A stretch of DNA of 52,559 nucleotides from an uncultured Gammaproteobacteria bacterium (lineage in GTDB: Bacteria > Pseudomonadota > Gammaproteobacteria > Arenicellales > JAANXG01), in assembly GCA_947259955.1 (NCBI GenBank), contig CAMYOI010000004.1:1-52559 (forward strand). Reading direction: 5' to 3'. Both the position numbers and the translations under genes were made by a program. The stretch's first letter is position 1; the number at the start of each line of letters is the position of its first letter. The notes beneath the pieces are model-generated. The model worked only from the letters and a program-made list of their open reading frames with translations. It had not been told where the DNA came from and did no database searches. Positions 1 to 8,467 of this stretch are shown piece after piece.

Positions 1-2
1 CG

Positions 3-128
3 GTTCGCTGCGTAATCTGTATCAGAACCGGCGAATGGCCGCCGCGCCTGCACGACGTCCAGGAAACCGAAACCATGCTCATGCACGAGCAGGAAGACCT
101 GTCGAACTCGGAGCAGTATCGTGACTGA
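3..128 (+). CDS. TRAP transporter small permease (DctQ-like), C-terminal tail, partial
   Basis: Only the last 41 codons are in the window, so the call rests mainly on position. A small TRAP permease normally sits directly upstream of the large permease. The frame ends in TGA at 126-128, inside the GTG that starts dctM, which is a typical translationally coupled overlap. The tail is hydrophilic and acidic, as expected after the last membrane helix. The neighbouring frame (from base 2, stopping at 122-124) is also open and reads LRNLYQ near its start, which resembles the end of DctQ better than this frame does there. A frameshift around bases 20-28 is therefore possible. The product would form the membrane part of a substrate-binding-protein-dependent symporter together with the downstream DctM. 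Confidence 0.4.
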   Translation, partial: VRCVICIRTGEWPPRLHDVQETETMLMHEQEDLSNSEQYRD

Positions 129-1479
129 CCCGCAAATCGCCATCATGATGCTCGGCCTGTTCATTTTTATGGTCATGCTGGGCTTCCCTATAGCGTTCAC
201 GCTGATCGCGATGGGTCTCGCATTCGGCTACTACGCGTATTACGACCCGCTGCGGATGCAGACGATATTCGACAACAGGATTTTCGACCTGTTCGTCCAG
301 AACACGTTCTCGGTCATGTCCAACGACGTGCTGGTGGCGGTGCCGCTGTTTCTATTCATGGGATACGTAGTAGAGCGGGCCAACATCGTCAACCGATTGT
401 TCTTCAGTATTCAACTGGCGGCCCGCAATCTGCCGGGCTCCATGGCCGTGGCCGCGCTGGTCACCTGTTCGGTGTTCGCAACGGCAACCGGCATTATCGG
501 CGCGGTAGTGACCCTAATGGGGATGCTGGCGTTGCCCGCCATGCTCAAAGCGGGCTACGATCACAGGTTCGCCACCGGGGTGATCTGCGCCGGTGGCTGC
601 CTGGGCATCCTGATCCCCCCGTCCATCATGCTCATCGTCTACTCGGCGATCGCCGAGATATCGCCGCTTCGGCTGTATGCCGCGGCAATGTTCCCGGGCC
701 TGCTGCTGGCGGGGCTGTATATGGTGTATGTGGTCGGGCGCGCAGCATTCAATCCAAGCCTTGCACCAAAACCCCGGGAGGAAGACGTGCCGGCGTTGGG
801 CCGGATACTGTGGGAACTGCTGACCTCGTTCATCCCGCTGGCGGTGTTGATTCTGAGCGTGCTCGGCGCGATCCTGATGGGACTCGCAACCCCCGCTGAA
901 GCAGCGGGCGTCGGCGCATTCGGCGGTCTGGTGCTGGCTTCGCTGTACCGGTCCCTAACCTGGGTACGTTTGAAGGAGGCGGTGTTTCTCACCGCCAAGA
1001 CCTCCGCCATGGTGTGCTGGCTATTCGTCGGATCGTGGACCTTTGCCTCGGTGTTTTCCTACCTCGGCGGCCATGACCTGGTCAAGGAATGGGTGCTGGC
1101 GATGGATATCGGCACGGTCGGATTCCTGATTCTGGCCCAGGCCATCATCTTTTTCCTCGGATGGCCGTTGGAATGGACCGAAATCATCATCATCTTCGTG
1201 CCGATTTTTCTACCCATGCTGGAGACCTTCAACGTGAACCCCCTGTTCTTCGGGATACTGGTCGCGCTGAACCTGCAGACTTCATTTCTGACTCCGCCGA
1301 TGGCCATGGCCGCGTACTATCTGAAGGGAGTGGCACCGCCCTACATTCAGTTGATGGAAATATTTCGCGGGATCATGCCTTATCTGTTGATCGTCATATT
1401 TTCCATGGTCCTGTTGTACAACTTTCCGCAGATTGCGCTGTGGTTGCCGGATTATCTGTTCGGTAAAGTGCCTTCCTGA
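121..1479 (+). CDS. dctM: TRAP transporter large permease, DctM family
   Basis: This is the large membrane subunit of a tripartite ATP-independent periplasmic transporter, which couples solute import to an ion gradient. The 452 residues are almost all hydrophobic helices, about 11-12 segments. Family signatures are visible: GGCLGILIPPSIMLIVYS around residues 157-174 and ATPAEAAGVGAFGG around 257-270. It starts with GTG, overlapping the end of the preceding frame, with a purine-rich GGAG about 10 bases upstream. The gene 15 bp downstream encodes an amidase, which suggests that the imported compound or a derivative carries an amide bond. That link is inference from position only. The periplasmic binding protein gene is not in the window, so the substrate cannot be read from the sequence. 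The family call is secure. Confidence 0.9.
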   Translation: MTDPQIAIMMLGLFIFMVMLGFPIAFTLIAMGLAFGYYAYYDPLRMQTIFDNRIFDLFVQNTFSVMSNDVLVAVPLFLFMGYVVERANIVNRLFFSIQLAARNLPGSMAVAALVTCSVFATATGIIGAVVTLMGMLALPAMLKAGYDHRFATGVICAGGCLGILIPPSIMLIVYSAIAEISPLRLYAAAMFPGLLLAGLYMVYVVGRAAFNPSLAPKPREEDVPALGRILWELLTSFIPLAVLILSVLGAILMGLATPAEAAGVGAFGGLVLASLYRSLTWVRLKEAVFLTAKTSAMVCWLFVGSWTFASVFSYLGGHDLVKEWVLAMDIGTVGFLILAQAIIFFLGWPLEWTEIIIIFVPIFLPMLETFNVNPLFFGILVALNLQTSFLTPPMAMAAYYLKGVAPPYIQLMEIFRGIMPYLLIVIFSMVLLYNFPQIALWLPDYLFGKVPS

Positions 1480-1494
1480 CCGGGGAATTTTGAA

Positions 1495-2823
1495 TTGGCC
1501 GTCGATAGCGTCCACCTCGGCGCGCGTGACGCCGCGGAGGCAATACGTTCGGGCAAGGTGTCCTCACAGGAACTGATCCAGGCTTGTCTCGACAGAATCG
1601 ACCAGTTCGACAAGGAGATCGGCGCCTGGGTGCATTTAGACGCCGAATTCGCGCTTGAACAAGCCCGGCAAGCCGACGAATCGCGACGGCGAGGCCGCGC
1701 GACCGGGCCCCTGCACGGCGTTCCCGTGGGTATCAAGGACATCATCGACACCTTTGATCTGCCCACCGAGCGCGGCACCGTGCTGTGCGCCGGCAGAACG
1801 CCGCCAAAAGACGCGGCGCTGGTGGCGACTCTGCGCGAGGCGGGCGCCATCATACTCGGCAAGACGGTAACCACTGAACTCGCGGTATACACCCCCGGAA
1901 AGACCCGCAATCCGCACAACCTCGAGCGTACGCCCGGCGGCTCATCGAGCGGATCCGCGGCCGCTGTGGCGGCATTCATGACCCCCCTTGGCGTCGGCAC
2001 CCAGACCAATGGTTCGGTAATCCGGCCCGCGTCGTTTTGCGGCGTATACGGATTCAAGCCGAGCTTCGGCAGAATCTCCCGCCGCGGCGTTCTGGCCCAG
2101 TCGCGCCCATTGGACACCGTGGGTGTGTTCGCACGCAACCTGGACGACCTGGCCCTGATCTCAGATGTGCTGATGGTTTACGATCAGGACGACCCGGACA
2201 TGCTCCCCCGGGCCCGGCCGGCGATTTCACGCACGCTGGTTGAACCGCCCCCCGTGGAGCCGCGGCTGGCTTTCGTGCGCACACCTGCTTGGGATCGGGC
2301 CGAGCAGGCGACCAAGGACGCCTTCAGGGAGCTGATAGAACATGCCGGTGGCCGAGTCGAGGTGGTGGATCTGCCGCCGGTATTCAACAGAGCGCTGGAC
2401 GACCACAAGATCATCATGGAAGCCGATCTGGCAAGGAATTATTCAAGCCTGTACCGCAGAGGCGTCGAAAAAATGAGCACGAAGCTGCGGGACATGATCG
2501 AGCAGGGCCAGCGCGTGTTGGCGACGGATTACAATGAAGCCGTGGATCGAATTCGGGAATACAATACGGTACTGGATGAGTATTTCGTCGACTATGATGC
2601 GTTACTCACCCCGTCTACGCCTGGCGAAGCTCCAGACATATCCTTCACCGGAGACCCGGCATTTTGCACGATCTGGACGCTGTGCGGCACGCCTGCACTC
2701 AATCTGCCCGTTCTCCAGGGTCCTGCTGAAATGCCCCTGGGTGCACAGCTGGTCGGCGCCACCGGTGATGACGCCAGGCTTTTCAGAACGGCCCGGTGGC
2801 TGGTAGAGCGCCTGGACCAGTGA
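1495..2823 (+). CDS. Amidase of the amidase-signature family
   Basis: A 442-residue amide hydrolase with the Ser-cisSer-Lys triad of the amidase-signature family. The lysine is K81 in GVPVGIKD, the glycine/serine loop is GGSSSGS at about 149-154, and the nucleophile serine is probably S174 in GTQTNGSVIRPAS. The start is a TTG at 1495, preceded by GGGGAA about 8 bases away. No better ATG or GTG precedes the conserved N-terminus. It lies 15 bp after dctM and is probably co-transcribed. It resembles stand-alone amidases more than GatA, since there is no gatC or gatB nearby and the loop differs from the usual GGSSGGS. It probably releases ammonia from an imported amide in the cytoplasm. The exact substrate is unknown. 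Confidence 0.88.
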   Translation: MAVDSVHLGARDAAEAIRSGKVSSQELIQACLDRIDQFDKEIGAWVHLDAEFALEQARQADESRRRGRATGPLHGVPVGIKDIIDTFDLPTERGTVLCAGRTPPKDAALVATLREAGAIILGKTVTTELAVYTPGKTRNPHNLERTPGGSSSGSAAAVAAFMTPLGVGTQTNGSVIRPASFCGVYGFKPSFGRISRRGVLAQSRPLDTVGVFARNLDDLALISDVLMVYDQDDPDMLPRARPAISRTLVEPPPVEPRLAFVRTPAWDRAEQATKDAFRELIEHAGGRVEVVDLPPVFNRALDDHKIIMEADLARNYSSLYRRGVEKMSTKLRDMIEQGQRVLATDYNEAVDRIREYNTVLDEYFVDYDALLTPSTPGEAPDISFTGDPAFCTIWTLCGTPALNLPVLQGPAEMPLGAQLVGATGDDARLFRTARWLVERLDQ

Positions 2824-2877
2824 ACGCTCGATCCCTGTTCGGTGGCGAATTCACATCAACAATGAGGCGAAATTAAA

Positions 2878-3066
2878 ATGGACAATATGATTACCGGTGT
2901 TCTATCGGCTGCGCTGTTTATCGCTTTCGTAGGGGGGCTGGCGGAATCCATAAGTGCCATACCGTTTATGATCATCGTTGCGATTGTGTCGGGCATGCTG
3001 CTGGTCGACCTGGTGCAGTCGATAAAACAAGGATTTTCCGACAACGACCAGCAACGCGACGATTGA
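2878..3066 (+). CDS. Small two-helix membrane protein, unknown
   Basis: A 62-residue protein that I do not recognise. It begins with ATG after a GAGGCG-type ribosome binding site. It has two hydrophobic stretches, roughly residues 5-22 and 27-46, separated by a short ESIS turn, and a charged tail rich in D, N and Q. No catalytic motif is visible. It lies 54 bp after the amidase and 9 bp before another small membrane protein on the same strand, so the two may form a small unit or the end of the TRAP-amidase operon. That it is real is supported by the ribosome binding site, the clear membrane pattern and the absence of any other gene here. Function cannot be assigned. Confidence 0.55.
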   Translation: MDNMITGVLSAALFIAFVGGLAESISAIPFMIIVAIVSGMLLVDLVQSIKQGFSDNDQQRDD

Positions 3067-3075
3067 ACTCCTGAA

Positions 3076-3333
3076 TTGAGCTGGTATAAATTCCTTCTCG
3101 ACCCGCCGTTCAGGTTAATCGGTTTTTTCTACCGGGCCTATCACGCGAACCGCGACCGTTTGGCCGGGTTCGCATCGAGACAATGGGTCTCGTCGGGGCT
3201 CAGGAAAGTGACCGTGCTGACGTTGTTTTTATGGATTGTAATCTGGCTGCTCGCGTCCGACGAGAGCCGTGATCGATTGACCAACGCGGTCAAAGAAAAC
3301 ATCGGCGCGCTCGGAAGCGCATTCACCGATTAA
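3076..3333 (+). CDS. Small one-helix membrane protein, unknown
   Basis: An 85-residue protein that I do not recognise. The first 40 residues are aromatic and basic (FYRAYHANRDR), followed by one strong hydrophobic segment at about 46-60 (VLTLFLWIVIWLLA) and an acidic-basic tail. The likely start is TTG at 3076, just 9 bp after the previous small gene. No ATG lies in a sensible position, so the start is uncertain. The gene ends 33 bp from the converging fba gene. The basic N-terminus and single helix would fit a membrane-anchored small protein with the N-terminus in the cytoplasm. Its pairing with the preceding gene is the only context. Confidence 0.5.
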   Translation: MSWYKFLLDPPFRLIGFFYRAYHANRDRLAGFASRQWVSSGLRKVTVLTLFLWIVIWLLASDESRDRLTNAVKENIGALGSAFTD

Positions 3334-3366
3334 TTCGGCCGGCGCGGCCGGATCTGCCTCGAAGGT

Positions 3367-4431
3367 CTAATTTACGCGCGGGTCGAGATCACCGGAAGAA
3401 TAACGCGGCGTCATATTTTCCAGGCTGACCGGTCTGATTTTCGAGGCGTTGCCCGCGGTATCGAAAGCCTCGTATCGACTCCTGCAAATTTCACGCATCG
3501 CCGCCTGCGCGGCGCCCAGATATTTCCTCGGATCGAACTCGGCGGGGTGATCGTTGAAATATTTCCTGATCGAGCCCGTCGAGGCCATCCGAAGGTCCGT
3601 ATCGATGTTGACTTTTCGCACACCGTGTCTGATTCCTTCACGGATCTCCTCGACCGGCACGCCATAGGTTTCACCCATCGCACCGCCGTAGGTATTGATG
3701 ATTTCGAGCCAGTCCTGCGGCACGGAACTCGAGCCGTGCATCACCAGATGGGTGTCGGGTATGCGGGCGTGGATTTCCTTGATGCGATCGATGGCCAGTA
3801 TATCGCCGGTGGGCGGTCTGGTGAACTTGTATGCGCCGTGGCTGGTACCTATGGCAATGGCGAGAGCGTCAACGTGGGTATCCTTGACGAACTGCGCCGC
3901 CTCCTCGGGGTCGGTCAGCAGTTGATCGTGCGTGAGTTTGCCTTCGGCGCCTGAACCATCCTCCTCCCCGGCCTCGCCGGTTTCGAGAGATCCGAGGCAG
4001 CCGAGTTCGCCCTCCACCGATACGCCGCAGGCATGCGCCATGTCGACCACGTGCCGTGTAACACTCGAGTTGTACCCATAGTCCATCGGTGTCTTCATAT
4101 CTTCACCCAGGGAACCGTCCATCATGACCGACGAAAATCCAAGCTGGATCGACCGCTGGCATACCGCCGGTGATCCGCCGTGATCCTGGTGCATGACCAC
4201 TGGGATATGGGGCCATTCCTCTATCGCCGACAGGATGAGATGCCTCAGAAAAGGTGCACCGGCGTATTTGCGAGCCCCAGCCGATGCCTGCACGATTACC
4301 GGGCTATCGGTCTCGTCCGCGGCCTCCATGATGGCACGCATTTGCTCCAGATTGTTGACGTTGAATGCCGGGCATCCGTAGTCGTTTTCAGCTGCGTGGT
4401 CAAGCAGTTGTCTCAGTGAAATCAAAGCCAT
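3367..4431 (-). CDS. fba: Class II fructose-bisphosphate aldolase
   Basis: Cleaves fructose 1,6-bisphosphate into dihydroxyacetone phosphate and glyceraldehyde 3-phosphate, or runs in reverse, using zinc. The 354-residue length fits the longer class II form often annotated as 'Calvin cycle subtype'. The metal-binding HQDHGG motif is at residues 81-86, MDGS at about 104, and a second histidine lies in VMHGSSS near 232. It is the last gene of a minus-strand run tkt-gap-pgk-pyk-fba, 56 bp after pyk. The context says glycolysis/gluconeogenesis. A Calvin-cycle role is possible but no RuBisCO or phosphoribulokinase gene is in the window. The ATG is well placed at the family N-terminus. Confidence 0.95.
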   Translation of the reverse strand: MALISLRQLLDHAAENDYGCPAFNVNNLEQMRAIMEAADETDSPVIVQASAGARKYAGAPFLRHLILSAIEEWPHIPVVMHQDHGGSPAVCQRSIQLGFSSVMMDGSLGEDMKTPMDYGYNSSVTRHVVDMAHACGVSVEGELGCLGSLETGEAGEEDGSGAEGKLTHDQLLTDPEEAAQFVKDTHVDALAIAIGTSHGAYKFTRPPTGDILAIDRIKEIHARIPDTHLVMHGSSSVPQDWLEIINTYGGAMGETYGVPVEEIREGIRHGVRKVNIDTDLRMASTGSIRKYFNDHPAEFDPRKYLGAAQAAMREICRSRYEAFDTAGNASKIRPVSLENMTPRYSSGDLDPRVN

Positions 4432-4487
4432 AGTAGTCTCCCAAACAAAAAATTAATGCCGCTACGGGGTCGTTGCCCAGCGTGCGC

Positions 4488-5912
4488 TCATGCTACCAGT
4501 ATCTTCATCGAATTAGTGCCTCCTATGACCCCGGTGAGTTCGCCCTGGGTAACGATTACCGAATCGCCTTCGTTGACCACACCCAGGCGCAGAAGCTCTC
4601 GCAACACGTCACCCTGGGCCTGGTCGCCGCGCTGGCCATCCTTGATATCGAAATAGATCGGATAAACGCCGCGATACAAGGTCACCCGGCGCAGCGTGGC
4701 AATCTGCCTGGACATAGCGAATATGGGCAGACCGCTGCTGATGCGGGACATCCATTTTGCCGTTTTTCCCGATTCGGTCATGGTGACGATGGCGCGCACG
4801 TCGAAATGGTTCGCCGCATACATCGCCGCCATGGCCACCGCTTCTTCTATGCTCTCGAACTTTGCGTCGAGCCGAAGGCTGGAGATCATTGTCACACGCT
4901 GGCGTTCGGCACCGACGCAGATGCTGGCCATCCTTTCCACCACGGTGACGGGGTACTTTCCAATCGCGGTTTCCGCCGACAGCATGACGGCATCCGTCCC
5001 GTCCATGACCGCGTTGGCTACATCGAGCACCTCCGCCCGCGTGGGCTGGGGATTCTCGATCATGGACTGCATCATGTGCGTTGCCGTGATGACGATACAG
5101 TTGCCGTTACGCGCGCGCCGGATGATTTTTTTTTGAACACCGGGTAGTTCGGCATTGCCGATTTCCACGCCGAGATCACCGCGGGCGACCATGACCGCAT
5201 CCGACGCATCCAGGATTTCGTCGATATGATCCATCGCATCGGCGCGCTCGATCTTTGCCACGATGTGTGCCCGCCCCCCCGCCGCTTCCAGCAGCCACCT
5301 GGCCTGCCTGACATCCTGGGCGGTGCGTACGAAGGACACGGCCAGATAGTCGGCTTCGAGACGGGCCGCGAGCTTTATGTCCTCCAGATCCTTTCTGGTC
5401 AACGCCCCGGCAGTGAGCCCTCCGCCCTGCATGTTCAATCCCTTGCTATCGGACAACACGCCGCCGTTGTGCACGCGGCAGTGGATTTCGTTCTTTTCCA
5501 GTTTTTCAACCACCATGGAGACGTTGCCGTCGTCGAGAAGCAGCACGTCACCGGGTTCTACGTCGTTCATCAGGTCCTTGTAAGTCACTCCCACGCGATG
5601 TTTGTTGCCGTCTTTCTCACCCAGGCTGATATCCAGAATAAAGGGCTGATCATTCTCGAGCTCGACATAGCCGTGCCTGAATCCCTCTATGCGGATCTTG
5701 GGCCCCTGCAAATCCACCATGATTGCAACGTGGCGGTCCTGTCGCTTCGAGCGTTCTCGGATGACGTTGACGCGCCGCTGATGAGTCTCGAAATCCCCGT
5801 GAGAAAAGTTGACGCGAGCGACGTCCATGCCGCTCCGGATGAGTTCATCCATGGTATCGATATCGTCGGTTGCCGGCCCCACCGTTGCGACAATCTTGGT
5901 ACGGCGGAGCAC
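4488..5912 (-). CDS. pyk: Pyruvate kinase
   Basis: Makes pyruvate and ATP from phosphoenolpyruvate and ADP. Motifs in order: KIVATVGPA at the start, RVNFSHGDF, KIERADAMDHIDEI with the catalytic lysine, MVARGDLGVEI and PTRAEVLDVANAVMDGTDA. I chose the GTG at 5912 (475 residues), because it gives the usual N-terminus MLRRTKIVATVGPA and has GGGGAACG just upstream. An in-frame ATG at 5954 would add 14 residues not typical of the family. It lies between pgk (83 bp upstream) and fba (56 bp downstream) on the same strand. The C-terminal allosteric domain is present, ending near SMKILVA, so the enzyme looks complete. Confidence 0.95.
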   Translation of the reverse strand: MLRRTKIVATVGPATDDIDTMDELIRSGMDVARVNFSHGDFETHQRRVNVIRERSKRQDRHVAIMVDLQGPKIRIEGFRHGYVELENDQPFILDISLGEKDGNKHRVGVTYKDLMNDVEPGDVLLLDDGNVSMVVEKLEKNEIHCRVHNGGVLSDSKGLNMQGGGLTAGALTRKDLEDIKLAARLEADYLAVSFVRTAQDVRQARWLLEAAGGRAHIVAKIERADAMDHIDEILDASDAVMVARGDLGVEIGNAELPGVQKKIIRRARNGNCIVITATHMMQSMIENPQPTRAEVLDVANAVMDGTDAVMLSAETAIGKYPVTVVERMASICVGAERQRVTMISSLRLDAKFESIEEAVAMAAMYAANHFDVRAIVTMTESGKTAKWMSRISSGLPIFAMSRQIATLRRVTLYRGVYPIYFDIKDGQRGDQAQGDVLRELLRLGVVNEGDSVIVTQGELTGVIGGTNSMKILVA

Positions 5913-5995
5913 TACCGTTCCCCGGCCTGCCCGCAGCCGGTCGCCGCACTCCACGAGCCGATCGGCACGGTCACGCGCGCTGGTTCAAGAGGGAT

Positions 5996-7168
5996 TTAAT
6001 CAACGTCTCTTTGCTCCAGCATATCGACGGCCGGAAGCGTCTTACCTTCCAGAAACTCGAGGAAAGCACCTCCACCGGTCGAGATATACGATATGCCGTC
6101 CCTCACGCCGTACTTGTCTACGGCGGCCAGGGTATCCCCCCCGCCGGCAATAGAGAACGCGCCGCTTTCCGAAATAGCATGGGAAATCGTCTCTGTACCC
6201 TGACCAAACTCGTCGAACTCGAACACACCCACCGGACCGTTCCACACGATAGTACCCGCACTCCTCATCAAGTCGGCGATTTGCCGGGCACTGGCCGGTC
6301 CGATATCCAGGATCATTTCGTCATCTCCTACCCGGTCCACCGGTTTCAGCGTGCCGCGAGCGGATTCCGAAAACTCAGTAGCGACCATAACGTCGGACGG
6401 GATGGGTATTTCACCGCCCTTTTGCCGCACCGTGTCCATCAGTTCCTTGGCCTGGCCAACGAGGTTTTCCTCGTACAGGGATTTACCCACGCTATGGCCG
6501 GCGGCGGCGATAAATGTATTTGCAATCCCGCCACCGGGTATCAGCTGATCAACCACGCCGGAGAGCGTATTCAGGACGCTGAGTTTGGTGGAGACCTTGG
6601 AGCCGCCGACGAGCGCCACCATGGGCCGCGCGGGGTCTTTGAGCGCACGGGTCAGCGCAACCAGTTCATCCGCGAGCAGGGGCCCCGCACACGCCACCGG
6701 CGCAAATTTGGCGACGCCGTGCGTGCTGGCCTGGGCGCGATGCGCGGTGCCAAAGGCGTCCATGACGAACACGTCGCAAAGGCCGGCATAGCGTCGCGCC
6801 AGTTCCTCGTCGTTGGCCTTTTCCCCGGCGTTGAACCGGACGTTTTCGAGCAATACGACTTGGCCGTCACGGATATCGCCAATATTCGCATAGTCCCTGA
6901 CCTTACCGACCTCGCTGTTCAGCAGAGCGGACATATGTTCGGCAACCGGCTTGAGCGAGAACTTCTCATCGAACTCACCTTCCGCGGGCCTGCCGAGGTG
7001 CGACATCAGGATTACTTTGGCACCGGCATTCCTGGCGAACTCAACCGTTGGCAGCGACGCACGGATTCTTGCATCGCTGGTCACCTTGCCATCCTTTACC
7101 GGCACATTGAGATCCTGCCGGATCAGTACGTACTTCCCGGCCAGATCGAGATCGATCATTTTTTTCAT
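5996..7168 (-). CDS. pgk: Phosphoglycerate kinase
   Basis: Transfers phosphate between 1,3-bisphosphoglycerate and ADP in the cytoplasm. The 390 residues match the family length. Visible motifs are RQDLNVPV near residue 18 with the substrate arginine, [20 protein letters not shown] in the middle, and the nucleotide-binding end [13 protein letters not shown] followed by [13 protein letters not shown]. The ATG at 7168 has GAAGGCG upstream. A second in-frame ATG three codons later could also serve. It sits 36 bp after gap and before pyk, a common order in gammaproteobacteria. A 488-codon open frame on the opposite strand over this gene and part of gap is a shadow. Confidence 0.96.
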   Translation of the reverse strand: MKKMIDLDLAGKYVLIRQDLNVPVKDGKVTSDARIRASLPTVEFARNAGAKVILMSHLGRPAEGEFDEKFSLKPVAEHMSALLNSEVGKVRDYANIGDIRDGQVVLLENVRFNAGEKANDEELARRYAGLCDVFVMDAFGTAHRAQASTHGVAKFAPVACAGPLLADELVALTRALKDPARPMVALVGGSKVSTKLSVLNTLSGVVDQLIPGGGIANTFIAAAGHSVGKSLYEENLVGQAKELMDTVRQKGGEIPIPSDVMVATEFSESARGTLKPVDRVGDDEMILDIGPASARQIADLMRSAGTIVWNGPVGVFEFDEFGQGTETISHAISESGAFSIAGGGDTLAAVDKYGVRDGISYISTGGGAFLEFLEGKTLPAVDMLEQRDVD

Positions 7169-7204
7169 GGTTACGCCTTCAGAGTCGATTGCGCGAACGA
7201 TTGC

Positions 7205-8215
7205 TTACGCGTTCATCAGCACCTTGCAGGTATCCAGCATCCGGTTCGAAAACCCCCACTCGTTGTCGTACCACGAACAGGCCTTGACGGTGCGATTGTT
7301 GACTACCCGGGTCATGGACTCATCGAAGATCGATGATGCCGGGTTGTGGTTGAAGTCGATGGAAACCAGAGGCTTGTCGTTGTATTCCAGCACGCCCTTG
7401 AGATCACCTTCGGACGCGCTCTTCATCAACGTATTCACTTCGTCTACGGATGTGTCCCGCGCCGCCTGGAAAGACAGATCCACCAGGGATACGTTGATGG
7501 TCGGTACGCGCACGGAAAAGCCGTCGAGCAGGCCGTTCAGCTCGGGCAGGACCAGGCCAACCGCCGCCGCGGCACCGGTCTTGGTCGGGATCATCGATTG
7601 GGTGGCGGAGCGGGCGCGACGCAGGTCGGTATGATAGACGTCGGTTAAAACCTGGTCGTTGGTATACGCATGAATGGTATTCATGACGCCACCCAGGATC
7701 CCGATTCCATCGTTTAACACCTTGACGAGGGGGGCGAGACAGTTGGTCGTGCACGAGGCATTGGAAATTACCGTATCCGTAGACTTGAGCGTATCGTGAT
7801 TAACGCCGTAGACAATGGTCGCGTCCACGTCCTTGCCCCCGGGCGCGGATAAAATGACCTTCTTCGCCCCGGCCTGGACGTGTACCCCCGCCTTTTCCTT
7901 GCTGTTGAACATCCCCGTGCACTCCATGACGACATCGACACCCAGATCGCTCCAGGGCAGTTTAGAAGGATCACGTTCGGCAAGCACTTTTACCGATTCA
8001 TTGCCGACCCTGAAGCCGTCGTCTTCCACAACGACGTCAAAACGGAATTTTCCGTGAGTCGTATCGTACTGAAGGAGGTGTGCGTTGGTCTTGGCGTCGC
8101 CCAGATCGTTGATCGCAACCACGTCGAAGTCATCGGACTGGCCGGATTCGAACATGGCGCGGAACACGTTGCGACCAATCCGACCAAAACCATTTATTGC
8201 GACCTTGATTGTCAT
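7205..8215 (-). CDS. gap: Glyceraldehyde-3-phosphate dehydrogenase, type I
   Basis: Oxidises glyceraldehyde 3-phosphate to 1,3-bisphosphoglycerate. At 336 residues it is full length. The Rossmann motif GFGRIGR is at 9-15, the catalytic cysteine is C155 in SNASCTTNC, and the C-terminal [11 protein letters not shown] is intact. The acidic residue in AINDLGD suggests NAD preference. The start ATG at 8215 has a clear GGAGA nine bases upstream. The 252-bp space before it, after tkt, holds a REP-like element, so gap may be expressed from its own promoter or by read-through. It could in principle be an erythrose-4-phosphate dehydrogenase, but the sequence and the pgk neighbour favour GAPDH. Confidence 0.95.
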   Translation of the reverse strand: MTIKVAINGFGRIGRNVFRAMFESGQSDDFDVVAINDLGDAKTNAHLLQYDTTHGKFRFDVVVEDDGFRVGNESVKVLAERDPSKLPWSDLGVDVVMECTGMFNSKEKAGVHVQAGAKKVILSAPGGKDVDATIVYGVNHDTLKSTDTVISNASCTTNCLAPLVKVLNDGIGILGGVMNTIHAYTNDQVLTDVYHTDLRRARSATQSMIPTKTGAAAAVGLVLPELNGLLDGFSVRVPTINVSLVDLSFQAARDTSVDEVNTLMKSASEGDLKGVLEYNDKPLVSIDFNHNPASSIFDESMTRVVNNRTVKACSWYDNEWGFSNRMLDTCKVLMNA

Positions 8216-8350
8216 AACTAATATCTCCTATTGCTTGTGAAGTTCTTGAAAACAGTTTAACTAGTGTAGTGAATTCCCTGATCCATTATCGAGGCGAGGG
8301 CGGAGCTTATGCCATACCTGGCGAAGTAAACCAGCGCGTCCCTACCACTT

Positions 8351-8378
8351 TAGGAGGTGCGCTCCGCGCCGATTTCAA
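8351..8378 (+). repeat. REP-like palindrome between tkt and gap
   Basis: The sequence TAGGAGGTGCGCTCCGCGCC followed by GATTTCAA can fold as a short stem (GGTGCG with CGCGCC, one G-T pair). It closely resembles the sequence at 38682-38710 and the general look of REP elements in gammaproteobacteria (a TAGGAG head and a GC-rich stem). It is one of two copies seen in this window. Confidence 0.5.
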
Positions 8379-8467
8379 CCAGGCCAGGTCGTTCGACCAT
8401 CGACAACCATGGATTTCCTGGAAATTTCCCGTCCCACCTCGAGATAGCGGGTTGTTAATTTAATTTT

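Noticed and set aside
3334..3366. CGGCCGGCGCGGCCG palindrome between the small membrane gene and fba
   Set aside because: Tempting as a bidirectional terminator, but there is no T-run on either side and the gap is only 33 bp.
4473..5147. 224-codon and overlapping plus-strand frames across pyk
   Set aside because: Antisense shadows of pyruvate kinase.
5870..7336. 488-codon open frame on the plus strand
   Set aside because: It lies wholly antisense to pgk and the neighbouring gene ends, with no domain pattern and no ribosome binding site. High GC keeps the frame open.
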